A program made the translations under genes and the position numbers. From contig JAEWRW010000025.1 of the NCBI GenBank assembly GCA_023398815.1, forward strand, positions 1 through 33,051: a stretch of DNA of 33,051 bases, read 5' to 3'. Positions 6,194 to 14,582 of the stretch are shown here, piece after piece; positions within the stretch are counted from its first letter, which is position 1; the number at the start of each line of letters is the position of its first letter. The notes under the pieces were generated by a model. The model saw only the letters and a list, made by a program, of their open reading frames with translations. It was not told the DNA's origin and searched no databases. This DNA comes from Bacillota bacterium (GTDB lineage Bacteria; Bacillota; Clostridia; Christensenellales; UMGS416).

Positions 6194-7627
6194 ATGAAAA
6201 CGGTGACAATGCGGAACATTTTTGGCGGACGAGAGTTTTTCAGCAGTATGCTGCGGTTGGCCCTGCCCATTGCCCTGCAGAACCTGCTGATGGCTGCCTT
6301 TTCCCTCATAGACTCAGCCATGGTGGCGCACCTGGGTGACGGGGCCATCACGGCGGTCAACTTTGCCACGCGCTGGACGTTCATCATGCAAATCACCCTC
6401 TTCGGCGTGTGTTCGGGCGCGTCCATCCTCTATTCCCAGTTTTGGGGCGCGCGGGATCATAAGGGCATCCGCCAGGCCTTTGGGCTCACGGTGCTCATTT
6501 CGCTAGCGGTGGCGGTGGTGTTTGGTGCGCTCATGGCCACCGTGCCGGGGGCGATGATTCGTGTGTTTGCCGGCCACAGCGACGAGGAGTCGGTGCGCGG
6601 CGTTGTGGAGATGGGCACGTCTTTCCTGCGCATCTTCGTGTTCAACTGCCCGCTCTTCGCACTCAATTACCTGCTGGCCATCTCCATGCGCAGCACCGAG
6701 GAGGTGCACATCCCCCTGATGACCAGCGTCATCTCCATTGCCGTCAACACCGGCCTCAATTTCGTGCTCATCTACGGCAGGCTTGGTGTGCCAGTCATGG
6801 GCGTGGCCGGTGCGGCGGTGGCCACCACGGTGGCGAACCTCGTGCAGTTTGTGCTGCTGGTGGCCCTGGGCCGACGGCGGGGGCATGTGCTCTTCCACGC
6901 CGTGCGGGAGTGGTTCGAGTTTGACCGGCGGCTCATTCGCAAATTCGTGGGCGTCGTGTGGCCGGTGCTCCTGAACGAAGGCCTGTGGGTGCTGGGTAAC
7001 AGCGTCTACACCTTTGTCTTTGGCCGGCAGTACATCGCCGAGGTTGCGGCGTATTCCATCTACTCCAACGTGGATCAACTGCTCTTTGCCTTTGTCATTG
7101 GCACCTCCAACGCCTGCGGCGTGCTGGTGGGCAAGGCCGTAGGCGCCGGCGATGAGCAGGAGGCCTGGGACAATGCCCGCCACTGCCTAGCCAGCGGCAT
7201 GCTCATCGCGTTGGGCCTGGGTGTGCTGGAGTTTCTGCTGCGGGTGCCACTGGTGCAGCTCATTGGGCCGCGCAGCGCCGAGACGGCCCTGCTGGCCGAG
7301 CGGCTTCTGCTCATCAGCTGCTTCACCATGCCGCTGAAGATGGGCTCGATGCTGTTCATCGTTGCCATCTTCCGCTCAGGCGGGCGTCCTCTCGTCGGGG
7401 CGTTCATCGATGTGGGCTGCGTGTGGCTCATCGGCGCGCCATTGGTGGTGCTGGCGGGGTACACCTGGCATCCGCCGTTCCCGGTGATGTTCCTGCTTAT
7501 CTTTGCCGAGGACATCGTCAAGGTGAGCGTGGGCCTGGCGGTGTTCCTGCGCCGCACGTGGATTCGTCAACTGACCAACAAAGCACCGGAAGCGCCAGCG
7601 TTGGCCGAAGCCGGGCAATACGAATAG
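6194..7627 (+). CDS. MATE family multidrug/cation efflux transporter
   Basis: Integral membrane antiporter expected to export organic cations, drugs or metabolites using Na+ or H+. The protein has about 477 residues and roughly twelve hydrophobic segments in two bundles. Typical MATE features are LALPIALQNLLMAAFSLIDSAMVAHLG at the start of bundle one, GASILYSQFWGARD, and the second-half counterpart around LLNEGLWVLGNSVYTFVFGR and TSNACGVLVGKAVGAG. I place the start at the second of two tandem ATGs (6194), five bases after GGAG; the longer open frame from 6149 begins upstream of the expected transcription start and cannot be right. The substrate is unknown. The next gene starts 19 bases later, probably in the same operon. 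Confidence 0.9.
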   Translation: MKTVTMRNIFGGREFFSSMLRLALPIALQNLLMAAFSLIDSAMVAHLGDGAITAVNFATRWTFIMQITLFGVCSGASILYSQFWGARDHKGIRQAFGLTVLISLAVAVVFGALMATVPGAMIRVFAGHSDEESVRGVVEMGTSFLRIFVFNCPLFALNYLLAISMRSTEEVHIPLMTSVISIAVNTGLNFVLIYGRLGVPVMGVAGAAVATTVANLVQFVLLVALGRRRGHVLFHAVREWFEFDRRLIRKFVGVVWPVLLNEGLWVLGNSVYTFVFGRQYIAEVAAYSIYSNVDQLLFAFVIGTSNACGVLVGKAVGAGDEQEAWDNARHCLASGMLIALGLGVLEFLLRVPLVQLIGPRSAETALLAERLLLISCFTMPLKMGSMLFIVAIFRSGGRPLVGAFIDVGCVWLIGAPLVVLAGYTWHPPFPVMFLLIFAEDIVKVSVGLAVFLRRTWIRQLTNKAPEAPALAEAGQYE

Positions 7628-7646
7628 CAACGGGAGGACGGGGAAC

Positions 7647-8492
7647 ATGACACTGCGGGACGGTCGGGTGGATCTGGTGGGCAAGATTGGCTCCATGGCG
7701 CTCATCCGGCGGGAGGACAACGACATCGACTACAACATCTTCAGCCGCATTGGGGCGGAGCTTGCGCCCGGCATGGTGTGGGTGTCCTCTGGCGCGGCGG
7801 AGATTGGCCGCCTGGACTTTATGAAGCGCAACGCCGGGCTGGAGCTGGCCGGCGACGAGGAGGAGGCCAAGACTGACTATGCCGCCCAAGGTCAGGCCAT
7901 CCTTATGGAGAATTACCGTCGCTATGTGTCGCCAGCCTATTCTCTGCGGCAGCTGCTGGTGGAGCATACCCACTTCAACGACCGGGAGAAGAGCCGCCAC
8001 ATCAGGGATTTCCTGTTGCGTTGCAGTCATCAGAGGGCCATCCCCATCGTCAACTACAACGACCCTGTGAGTGACGAGGAGACCCGCAAGATGGAGCTTT
8101 CCACCCTGCGGCAGACGAGCGACGACGTGGTGGAGTGCATCGACAACGACGAAACCGCCGCCGTCCTCGCGCGGCTGGTCAATGCCCGGCGGCTGCTCAT
8201 CATGACCTCCGCCGAGGGCATCTACCTTGACCCGGCTGACCCCAGCACCCTGGTGGAGACGGTGACCGCACCTGACGCTGACGCACTGGTGACCGAGATC
8301 CGCCGCCTGCAGCAATTCTGCGACGGTGCCAGCCGCCGGGGAGCCGGTGGTGCCCGCGCCAAGCTGGAGTATTGCATCGGCCCTGCCGTCGCCGGCATTG
8401 AGGTCGTCATTGGCCATCCCCGGCACCGCATCAGCGACCTGCTCGATGGCCGCGTGCCTTGCACCCGCATCGCCATCAAGGCCACCCGTTAG
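7647..8492 (+). CDS. Glutamate 5-kinase-like amino acid kinase without PUA domain
   Basis: A member of the amino acid kinase fold (PF00696), which phosphorylates carboxylates or phosphates using ATP. Of the 281 residues, GKIGSMAL (12-19) matches the ProB KxGSS/T loop, VSSGAAEIG (about 46-54) matches VSSGAVAAG, AAQGQAIL matches the AAVGQ motif, IPIVNYNDPVSDEE matches IPIINENDTV, and DNDETAAVLARLVNARRLLIMTSAEGIY matches the ProB catalytic and nucleotide region. The C-terminal PUA domain of full-length ProB is absent and no proA is adjacent, so proline synthesis is not assured; a uridylate-kinase-like or unknown acyl substrate is possible. A GGGAGG ribosome binding site precedes the ATG. Confidence 0.75.
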   Translation: MTLRDGRVDLVGKIGSMALIRREDNDIDYNIFSRIGAELAPGMVWVSSGAAEIGRLDFMKRNAGLELAGDEEEAKTDYAAQGQAILMENYRRYVSPAYSLRQLLVEHTHFNDREKSRHIRDFLLRCSHQRAIPIVNYNDPVSDEETRKMELSTLRQTSDDVVECIDNDETAAVLARLVNARRLLIMTSAEGIYLDPADPSTLVETVTAPDADALVTEIRRLQQFCDGASRRGAGGARAKLEYCIGPAVAGIEVVIGHPRHRISDLLDGRVPCTRIAIKATR

Positions 8493-8530
8493 GCTTGCCG
8501 CCATCACCGCACCGGTTGACAGTAGAGTTA

Positions 8531-8564
8531 AAAAGAGCAGAGAGCCATGGCTCTCTGCTCTTTT
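8531..8564. terminator. Bidirectional terminator, perfect 34-nt palindrome
   Basis: AAAAGAGCAGAGAGCCA followed by its exact reverse complement, giving a long stem ending in T-runs on both strands. It lies between two convergent genes (ending at 8492 on + and 8589 on -) and can serve both. Confidence 0.93.
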
Positions 8565-8588
8565 GCTTGTAGTGATGTATTGTTTGCC

Positions 8589-11495
8589 TCAGCCGGCCCC
8601 CGTGGGCGACACCGAGGGCGACTCCGTGGGTGAAGGGGTGGGGGTGGCTGGGGTGGGTGACGGCGTGGCCGGGGTGGGGGTGGGCTTGACGGCCTGGGCG
8701 TAGCTGTACAGATCCTGATAAGCGGCCAGCAGGTTGTCATAGGCCGTCTGGGCCGGCACGTCCGGGTCCTCTATACCCGCCTTGATGAGCCGCTTGATGG
8801 CCGAGACTTTGTTGTTGAGGGAGTTGACCACGGCGCTGGGCATGGACGGGTTGTTGGCGATCATGGTCTTGACCTGGGCATTCAGGCTGTTGCACTGGTC
8901 CACCAAGATGTCCCACTTGGCCTTAACCTCTGCCCACTCGGCGGTGTGGATGGGGCAGAACAGGTCGGCGTACTCGGGGTTGTCGGGGTTCAGGTCACTC
9001 AGGTTGCTGACGCTCGGGAAGTCGAGTACCGCCAGCGGGAAGTATTTCTTAATGTTGGCCGCACTCATGCTGCGGATGTCAGAATCCTTGGGAATGACGA
9101 GGATGGCGCTGGCCTCCACATCCTCCTCGGGACAGAACTCGGTGGCCAGCTTCTCGCTCACCTTGCACATCTTGTTCTCATAGTGCATGTTGCAGGCCTT
9201 GGTGGGCACCGTGCCCTTTAGGAACCAGCCACTCGTCGGCTTGTATTTGGGGTCCAGCGAGCAGGCGCTGGTCGTCCTCAGGCCCGACACGCCGCACAGC
9301 GTTGCCTTCACCAACCCCAGGGAGCTGGGGCTGTCCTTGATGATCTTCTTGTCCTTCAGCCCCTCGTGAATCTTGGTCATGAAGGCCTTGAAGATTGGGG
9401 CAGCCGCGCCGCCACCGGTGGTGGTGGAGAGCTGCTTGTAATTGTCGTGCCCCACATAGACCGCCGCCGAATAGTAGGGGGTGAACCCCACGAAAGAGAC
9501 GCCACGGTAGTCACTGTTGGTGCCGGTTTTGCCCGCCACCGTCATGCCGGAGATGCGCGCCCCCGTGCCGGTGCCGCCGTTGACTGCTGCGGTCAACATG
9601 TCGACCATGATCCAGGCGGTGGAGGGCTTGAACACCTGTGTTTTCACGCGGATCTTGTTGGCGTCCAACACCGTGGTGCCCTGGCTGTCGATGATCTTGC
9701 TGAAGGTCAGCGGCTCGATGTAGGTGCCCTTGTTGCCAAAGGTGCCGAAGGCCGCGGCCATGGTCGTCATCGGCAACCCCGAGGTACCCAGCGCCAAGCC
9801 AGGCCCGTCTTTGTTGAGCGAGGCACTGATGCCGTCCACCACGCCGTTCTTGGCCAGGTAATCTAGCGAGTCGTCGATGGTCACATACTCCATGAGGAGC
9901 CGCGCCGCCACCACGTTCAATGACTTTATGAGCGCCGTGCGGATGGGCACCGGGCCGCTGAAGCCGCCGCCGCCGTAGTTGTTGGGGTAGCCCCTGCCGC
10001 CCCAGCCGGTGATCTTGGCAGGTACATTGAGCACCACCGTGGCCTCGCCCGCGCCTTTGTCAATGGCGGGGCCGTAGACCGCGATGGGCTTGATGCTGGA
10101 GCCTACGCCCAGGCGCGACTTGTAAGCGCGGTTCAAGGTGCGCTTGGCGGTGGGTTGCTGGCGCCCGCCCACCACGGCCTTGAATTCGCCCTTGCGGTAG
10201 TCGATGACCACGGCGGCACACTGGGGCTGGATGAGCTTGGTCTTGGTGCCGTCGCTCTCGGTCGTCGTGGTGTACTTTTCGGTGCTGAGGCGCATGCTGG
10301 GGTAGCGGGTCCAGTTGAAGACGGTGTCCTCCACGGTCTTTTGAATCTCGGGGTCGACCGTCAGATAGATGTGGTACCCGCCGGTGCGCAGCTCGTCGTC
10401 GATCTTGTTCCGGTTCTCGGTGGTGTTTTCCAGGTTTCGGTCCTTCAGGATGTGGGTGATGATGTCCTCAATGGCATACTCCACAAAGTAGGGCATGTCA
10501 TACATCTGGGTGGTGGCGCTCTTCTCCCGGATGGAGACCGTCTCAGTCAGCGCCGCCTGGTACTGCGTCTTATCAATATAACCCTGTTGGTACAGGAGCA
10601 TGAGCACGGTGTTGGTGCGCTTGTCAGTCAGGTCCATGCGGTTGCGCACGTAGGTGTTGCGCCGGGGGTCATACAGGTAGGGGCTCTGGGTCAGGCCCGC
10701 GAGCATGGCGCACTCCCGCAGCGTCAGTTCATCCAGATCCTTGCCGAAGTAATCCTTGGCGGCGGCCTTGACGCCGTAGTTGGATTGCCCCAGGGGGATG
10801 GCGTTGAGGTAGGCCTCCAGAATCTGGGTCTTGGTGTACTGAGTCTCCAGCTGCATGGCCAGCCAGGCTTCCTGGATCTTGCGCTTGTAGTTGCGCTCGC
10901 TTGTGAGCAGCCGCATCTTGATGAGCTGCTGGGTCAGCGTGCTGCCACCCTGGGTGGATTCGCTGTTCATGTTGCTGAAGAACGCGCCGACGATGCGCTT
11001 GAGGTCCACGCCGTTGTGCTGGTAGAAGCGGGAGTCCTCGGTGGCGACGACGGCGTGCTGCAAGTCATCGGGGATCTCGTCAATGCTGGCCCATTCGCGG
11101 TTTTCCATACCCACGAAGGTCGTGATGAGGTCGCCGTTGGCGTCGTAGATGTAGCTGGTCAGCTCCTGGCTTGCCAGCTTGTCCACGTCCAGGGTGGGCG
11201 TGGTGTCCATGTATCCCTTGGCGATGCCGATGACCGCGCCCAGCCCACCCACCGACACCAGCAGAACCACGAAAACGAAGAGCTGCAGGGTGGCAAAGGA
11301 GATGGTGAGCAGCGCGTTGGGCCGCTTCAAGCGCTGCTGGAAGACGCGGCCCTGGGCGGCGGTATCCTGCCCGATGGGCGGGGTCTTCCCGGCGTTGCGG
11401 CCGCCGGGCAGCGCCAGGCGCAGCCGTTCCATCACGCTCCGTTTGGCCTCGGGGGCGGCGTTGTTGTAGTTCTGCGGGCCTCTCTGGAAACTCAT
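8589..11495 (-). CDS. Class A penicillin-binding protein (glycosyltransferase/transpeptidase, PBP1A-like)
   Basis: Bifunctional peptidoglycan synthase at the outer face of the membrane. The 968 residues have a cytoplasmic N-terminus (1-60), one membrane anchor (about 61-92), and a glycosyltransferase domain with ATEDSRFYQHNG (catalytic Glu153) and STQGGSTLTQQLIK (about 180-193). The transpeptidase domain has the acyl-Ser motif SSIK (Ser466), the SLN motif (525-527) and AGKTGT (656-658). Residues 750-930 hold a Cys-containing extension and helical region. The last 30 residues are Pro/Thr/Ser-rich (PTPTPATPSPTP), a wall-spanning linker type. The only in-frame ATG (11495) sits 14 bases from AGGAGG, unusually far. 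It is divergent from yunB and has its own promoter and shared terminator. Confidence 0.95.
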   Translation of the reverse strand: MSFQRGPQNYNNAAPEAKRSVMERLRLALPGGRNAGKTPPIGQDTAAQGRVFQQRLKRPNALLTISFATLQLFVFVVLLVSVGGLGAVIGIAKGYMDTTPTLDVDKLASQELTSYIYDANGDLITTFVGMENREWASIDEIPDDLQHAVVATEDSRFYQHNGVDLKRIVGAFFSNMNSESTQGGSTLTQQLIKMRLLTSERNYKRKIQEAWLAMQLETQYTKTQILEAYLNAIPLGQSNYGVKAAAKDYFGKDLDELTLRECAMLAGLTQSPYLYDPRRNTYVRNRMDLTDKRTNTVLMLLYQQGYIDKTQYQAALTETVSIREKSATTQMYDMPYFVEYAIEDIITHILKDRNLENTTENRNKIDDELRTGGYHIYLTVDPEIQKTVEDTVFNWTRYPSMRLSTEKYTTTTESDGTKTKLIQPQCAAVVIDYRKGEFKAVVGGRQQPTAKRTLNRAYKSRLGVGSSIKPIAVYGPAIDKGAGEATVVLNVPAKITGWGGRGYPNNYGGGGFSGPVPIRTALIKSLNVVAARLLMEYVTIDDSLDYLAKNGVVDGISASLNKDGPGLALGTSGLPMTTMAAAFGTFGNKGTYIEPLTFSKIIDSQGTTVLDANKIRVKTQVFKPSTAWIMVDMLTAAVNGGTGTGARISGMTVAGKTGTNSDYRGVSFVGFTPYYSAAVYVGHDNYKQLSTTTGGGAAAPIFKAFMTKIHEGLKDKKIIKDSPSSLGLVKATLCGVSGLRTTSACSLDPKYKPTSGWFLKGTVPTKACNMHYENKMCKVSEKLATEFCPEEDVEASAILVIPKDSDIRSMSAANIKKYFPLAVLDFPSVSNLSDLNPDNPEYADLFCPIHTAEWAEVKAKWDILVDQCNSLNAQVKTMIANNPSMPSAVVNSLNNKVSAIKRLIKAGIEDPDVPAQTAYDNLLAAYQDLYSYAQAVKPTPTPATPSPTPATPTPSPTESPSVSPTGAG

Positions 11496-11562
11496 TGCGG
11501 CAGACGATTCCTCCTGGCAATTACTGGAAGCGCGAAAGAACGCGCGGGAAAATGGACATCCT

Positions 11563-11590
11563 ATTATACCCTATTTTGCCCGGATAACAA
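11563..11590 (-). promoter_or_regulatory. Sigma-A promoter of the penicillin-binding protein gene
   Basis: Minus strand TTGTTA (11585-11590), 16-bp spacer, consensus TATAAT (11563-11568). The transcript would have a leader of about 60 nt before the ATG at 11495. Confidence 0.75.
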
Positions 11591-11642
11591 AGACCGGCGC
11601 GCTTGGGAAGGCATAGCCCCGATGGCCACGCATAGGCTGTAG

Positions 11643-11690
11643 GGGGAACCCCGCGCCCGCGGGGCAAATGGCGCGGTTCCCGGAAGGTGG
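11643..11690 (+). promoter_or_regulatory. Nested hairpins and ribosome binding site in the yunB leader
   Basis: GGGAACC (11644-11650) can pair with GGTTCCC (11675-11681), and CCCCGCG (11649-11655) with CGCGGGG (11658-11664); the two share bases 11649-11650. GGAAGGTGG (11682-11690) lies immediately after and decides for the ATG at 11695 rather than 11668, which falls inside the hairpin. Confidence 0.5.
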
Positions 11691-11694
11691 GGCC

Positions 11695-12384
11695 ATGTCC
11701 TTTTCGTGGAGCCGGAAACGGGGTGGATTGCCCCGGCGCATGCTGTTCCTTCTGTTGGTGGTGATGGCAGTCGTCATCGCCGGCTATGTGGCGCTGGACC
11801 GCAACACCGCACCGGCACTCATTGCCATGGCCGAGGCCCGCGTACGGTCGCTGGCGGTGCAGGCCATGAACAACGCCGTTCGCTCCGTCATGTCCAACCC
11901 CCTCAAGTACACCGACCTCATCAAGGTGACGCAGGACGCCAACGGCCGGGTCATGATGATTCAGGCCGACACGGTGGAGCTCAACGACATTGCCACCAAT
12001 ACGGCCATCACCACCCAGCAGAACATCTCCACCATTGGGGAGCAGGGCGTGGGCATCCCGCTGGGCTCGGTGCTGGGGGGGCAGCTGCTAAGCGGCCGGG
12101 GGCCCAATATCTACGCCCGCATCGTACCCGTCGGGGCCGTCACCACCGACTACGAGAGCGAGTTTCAGAACCAGGGCATCAACCAAACCCGGCACAAGAT
12201 CTACCTCAACGTGCACACCGTAGTGCGTATCGTCATCCCGACCCATAGTACGCAGGTCAATGTGGACACCAAGGTGCTCGTCACCGAAAGCATCATTGTA
12301 GGCGAAGTACCAAAGTCCTACTCTCATGTGACGGATCCAAACTATCTTGGTTCCGTCAGCGATACCGATGAGAATATCGATTAA
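11695..12384 (+). CDS. yunB: Sporulation protein YunB
   Basis: YunB is a membrane-anchored protein made in the mother cell during endospore formation in Bacillus; its biochemical role is poorly known. The 229 residues have a basic N-terminus, one membrane segment (about 15-33, MLFLLLVVMAVVIAGYVAL), then the characteristic NTAPALIAMAEARVRSLAVQAMNNAV stretch, VMMIQADTVELNDIA, GVGIPLGSVLGGQLLSGRGP and RIVPVGAVTTDYESEFQNQGINQTRHKIYLNV. This order and length fit the YunB family. A good terminator follows. It supports the view that the host is, or descends from, a spore former. Confidence 0.88.
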   Translation: MSFSWSRKRGGLPRRMLFLLLVVMAVVIAGYVALDRNTAPALIAMAEARVRSLAVQAMNNAVRSVMSNPLKYTDLIKVTQDANGRVMMIQADTVELNDIATNTAITTQQNISTIGEQGVGIPLGSVLGGQLLSGRGPNIYARIVPVGAVTTDYESEFQNQGINQTRHKIYLNVHTVVRIVIPTHSTQVNVDTKVLVTESIIVGEVPKSYSHVTDPNYLGSVSDTDENID

Positions 12385-12412
12385 ACGAACAATCTAAAAC
12401 GCCGCACTTTTT

Positions 12413-12443
12413 CGCCCATTCCGGCTGTGGAATGGGCGTTTTT
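12413..12443 (+). terminator. Rho-independent terminator of yunB
   Basis: Perfect 10-bp stem CGCCCATTCC (12413-12422) / GGAATGGGCG (12429-12438), loop GGCTGT, then TTTTT. Confidence 0.93.
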
Positions 12444-12493
12444 CTCGGTATATACAATTGGCTGGGGCGCGTTGCTTCCCAGCGCTGGCGTTG

Positions 12494-12502
12494 TGCTATA
12501 AT
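12494..12502 (+). promoter_or_regulatory. Extended -10 promoter of the DUF2156 operon
   Basis: TGCTATAAT (12494-12502) is an extended -10 element with a consensus hexamer. A weak -35-like TTGCTT lies at 12472-12477 with a long 19-bp spacer. It is 36 bases ahead of the GTG start. Confidence 0.65.
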
Positions 12503-12537
12503 GCCTTCATATCACTGATGATTGCCTGGAGGTTTCT

Positions 12538-13440
12538 GTGCTTCAATTTCGACAACTGACGCTGGCGGACCGTGCGCTGCTGGCGGATGCCCTGCGGGGG
12601 CAGGACTATGAGAATTCCGAGCTTTCCTTCGCCAACCTCTACATGTGGCGGAAGGGATGGGACATCCAGATCGCCGAAGAGGGTGGCGTTTTCTATTTCT
12701 CCTACCGCAACCCGGACGATAAATGCGTGGGCCACATGCAGCCGGTGGTGCCGCTGGGGCAGCCCGTTCGCCCGGCGGTGGATACGGCGCTGGCAGACTT
12801 GAAGCAGCGCCGCTGCGGTTTGGACATCATGGGTGTCAACGAGGAGTTCGTCACCCGCCTGCGGCAGGAGGATACGGCCGGCCTCGTGATTGCGGAGGAC
12901 CGCGACCTGGCGGAATACATCTACCTGCGGGAGGACCTGGTGGGACTGCAGGGCAAGAAGTACCACGGCAAACGGAACCATATCAACCGCTTCCTGGCTG
13001 AGAGCGGCGACTACGCTTGGGAGGAGCTGACCCCGGCCTTGCTGGATGAGTGCCTGGGCATCGGCTGCCAATGGCTGCAAAACAAGGAGGACGCCGACGC
13101 CACTGTGGACGAGAGCGAAATGCTGGCCATACGGGAGGCGGTGGCCCACATGGAGGAACTGGGGCTGACCGGTGCACTGCTGCGGGTGGGCGGCAAGCCC
13201 TGCGGCTTCACCGTGGGCGAACACTTCCGCCCGGGGCTGGCCCTCATCCACTTGGAGAAGGCCGACCCCACCATTCCGGGCAGCTACGCGTTCATCAACC
13301 AACAGTTTTTGCAGCGCAGCTTTGGCGACGTCACCTTCGTCAACCGTGAGGAGGACATGGGCATCCCGGGCCTTCGCCGGGCAAAGGAGTCCTACTACCC
13401 CGTGCGGTTGGTGGCCAAGTATCGCATTCGGGAGGCATAA
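12538..13440 (+). CDS. DUF2156 protein (phosphatidylglycerol lysyltransferase C-terminal-like fold)
   Basis: Soluble protein of 300 residues related to the acyltransferase domain of MprF-type aminoacyl-phosphatidylglycerol synthases (DUF2156/PF09924, tandem GNAT folds). Diagnostic sequence includes ENSELSFANLYMWRKGWDI near residue 24 and KKYHGKRNHINRF (about 139-151). It lacks the membrane flippase half, so lipid lysinylation is not implied. The GTG start is six bases from GGAGG. The neighbour starts two bases after the stop, indicating an operon with an Eis-like acetyltransferase and an APH-like kinase. Family assignment is good; substrate unknown, possibly an aminoacyl-tRNA-dependent transfer. 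Confidence 0.85.
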   Translation: MLQFRQLTLADRALLADALRGQDYENSELSFANLYMWRKGWDIQIAEEGGVFYFSYRNPDDKCVGHMQPVVPLGQPVRPAVDTALADLKQRRCGLDIMGVNEEFVTRLRQEDTAGLVIAEDRDLAEYIYLREDLVGLQGKKYHGKRNHINRFLAESGDYAWEELTPALLDECLGIGCQWLQNKEDADATVDESEMLAIREAVAHMEELGLTGALLRVGGKPCGFTVGEHFRPGLALIHLEKADPTIPGSYAFINQQFLQRSFGDVTFVNREEDMGIPGLRRAKESYYPVRLVAKYRIREA

Positions 13441-13442
13441 CC

Positions 13443-14582
13443 ATGGACATCCGCCGGCCAACGCCTGAGGAGACCGTGGCAGTGCGCCGCCTGTGGGAGC
13501 TGAGCTTCCCCGAGGGCGGGGCGGACTATGTCGATTGGGTGTTTGGCGGCCTGTACCGCCCCCAGGAAGCGCTGGCGCTCTATGAGGGCGGGCACATGGC
13601 GGCCAGCCTCATGATGGTGCCCTACACCATGGCGCTGCGGTGCCGTGCCGTGGGGGTGGAGACGCTCTCCGGCGTGGACACCGACCCGGCCTACCGCAAC
13701 CGCGGGCTGGCCAAGGCACTGATGGCCGCGGCCTTGCGGGACATGGCCGACCGCGGCGTGGGCCTCACCTTTCTCTATCCGTTTGACCATTGCTTTTACA
13801 CGCGGCTGGGTTGGGTCACGGTGAGCCACTCGCTGGAGTACACCTGCCCGGCGGTGGAACTTCCGCCCCTGCCCGAGGGATGGCAGGTGGTGGAGGAGCC
13901 CACCGTCGACGATCTGAGCACTCTTTACGACCGGGCGATGGCCTCCTACCACTGCCGTGTGCTGCGTGGCCCTGGGGAGTGGGCCCGCCGGCTGGGGGAG
14001 AACCGCTCCCTCCAAGGTCACCCGCTGGCGGTGGCGCGCGGGGGTGAGGTGCGGGCCTATGCCCTGTGCGAACCGGCGGAGGAGGAACTCAATCTGGGTG
14101 AGTTTGTGGCGGTGGACCCGTCGGCGGCGTTGGCCCTGCTGGGGGCGCTGGCACCGCTGGGCAAGGCCGTCACCTGGAAGGCCCCGGCCGACGACCCGCT
14201 AACATTGCTGCCCGGCCGGTGGTATGGCCGGGTGCACCGCCAGCCCCACACCATGATGCGCGTGGCCGGCCTGCCCCAGGCGGTGGCGGCCCTGGCCGTG
14301 GCCGACGACGGGCAGGTGACCGTGGAGGTGACCGATGCCCTGGCCCCCTGGAACACCGGGCGCTGGCAGATCACCGCGCGGGGCGGTGCGGCGCAGGCCC
14401 AGCCTGCCGGGGGCGAAGCAGGGTTCCGCTGCGGTGTGGGCGTGCTGTGCCAGGTGTTCACCGGGGCGCTGACCGCCACCAAGGCACTGGCCTGGGGGTT
14501 AGCTCAGGGCACCCCGGAGGCCGCGGCCATCCTCGACCGCCTGTACCCGCCGCGCAACAACTTCACCCATGAGCTGTATTGA
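13443..14582 (+). CDS. Eis-like GNAT N-acetyltransferase with C-terminal SCP2-like domain
   Basis: Acetyl-CoA-dependent N-acetyltransferase of the Eis type, a class able to acetylate amines of varied small molecules. Of the 379 residues, about 1-140 hold the first GNAT domain, with GVDTDPAYRNRGLAKALM as the acetyl-CoA pyrophosphate loop (R-x-x-G-x-A) and FLYPFDHCFYTRLGW, a signature of this family. A second GNAT-like region covers about 150-275. The C-terminal third, with VEVTDALAPWNTGRWQI and an all-alpha/beta end, matches the SCP2-like module. Eis proteins usually form hexamers and use the C-terminal carboxylate; this one ends HELY. A GGGAGG site precedes the ATG. Natural substrate unknown. 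Confidence 0.85.
   Translation: MDIRRPTPEETVAVRRLWELSFPEGGADYVDWVFGGLYRPQEALALYEGGHMAASLMMVPYTMALRCRAVGVETLSGVDTDPAYRNRGLAKALMAAALRDMADRGVGLTFLYPFDHCFYTRLGWVTVSHSLEYTCPAVELPPLPEGWQVVEEPTVDDLSTLYDRAMASYHCRVLRGPGEWARRLGENRSLQGHPLAVARGGEVRAYALCEPAEEELNLGEFVAVDPSAALALLGALAPLGKAVTWKAPADDPLTLLPGRWYGRVHRQPHTMMRVAGLPQAVAALAVADDGQVTVEVTDALAPWNTGRWQITARGGAAQAQPAGGEAGFRCGVGVLCQVFTGALTATKALAWGLAQGTPEAAAILDRLYPPRNNFTHELY

Noticed and set aside
10155..11642. Long plus-strand open frame (495 codons) antisense to the penicillin-binding protein gene
   Set aside because: Its product is a low-complexity Val/Gly/Leu/His-rich mirror of a clear gene; high GC leaves the antisense frame open. No ribosome binding site or known domain.
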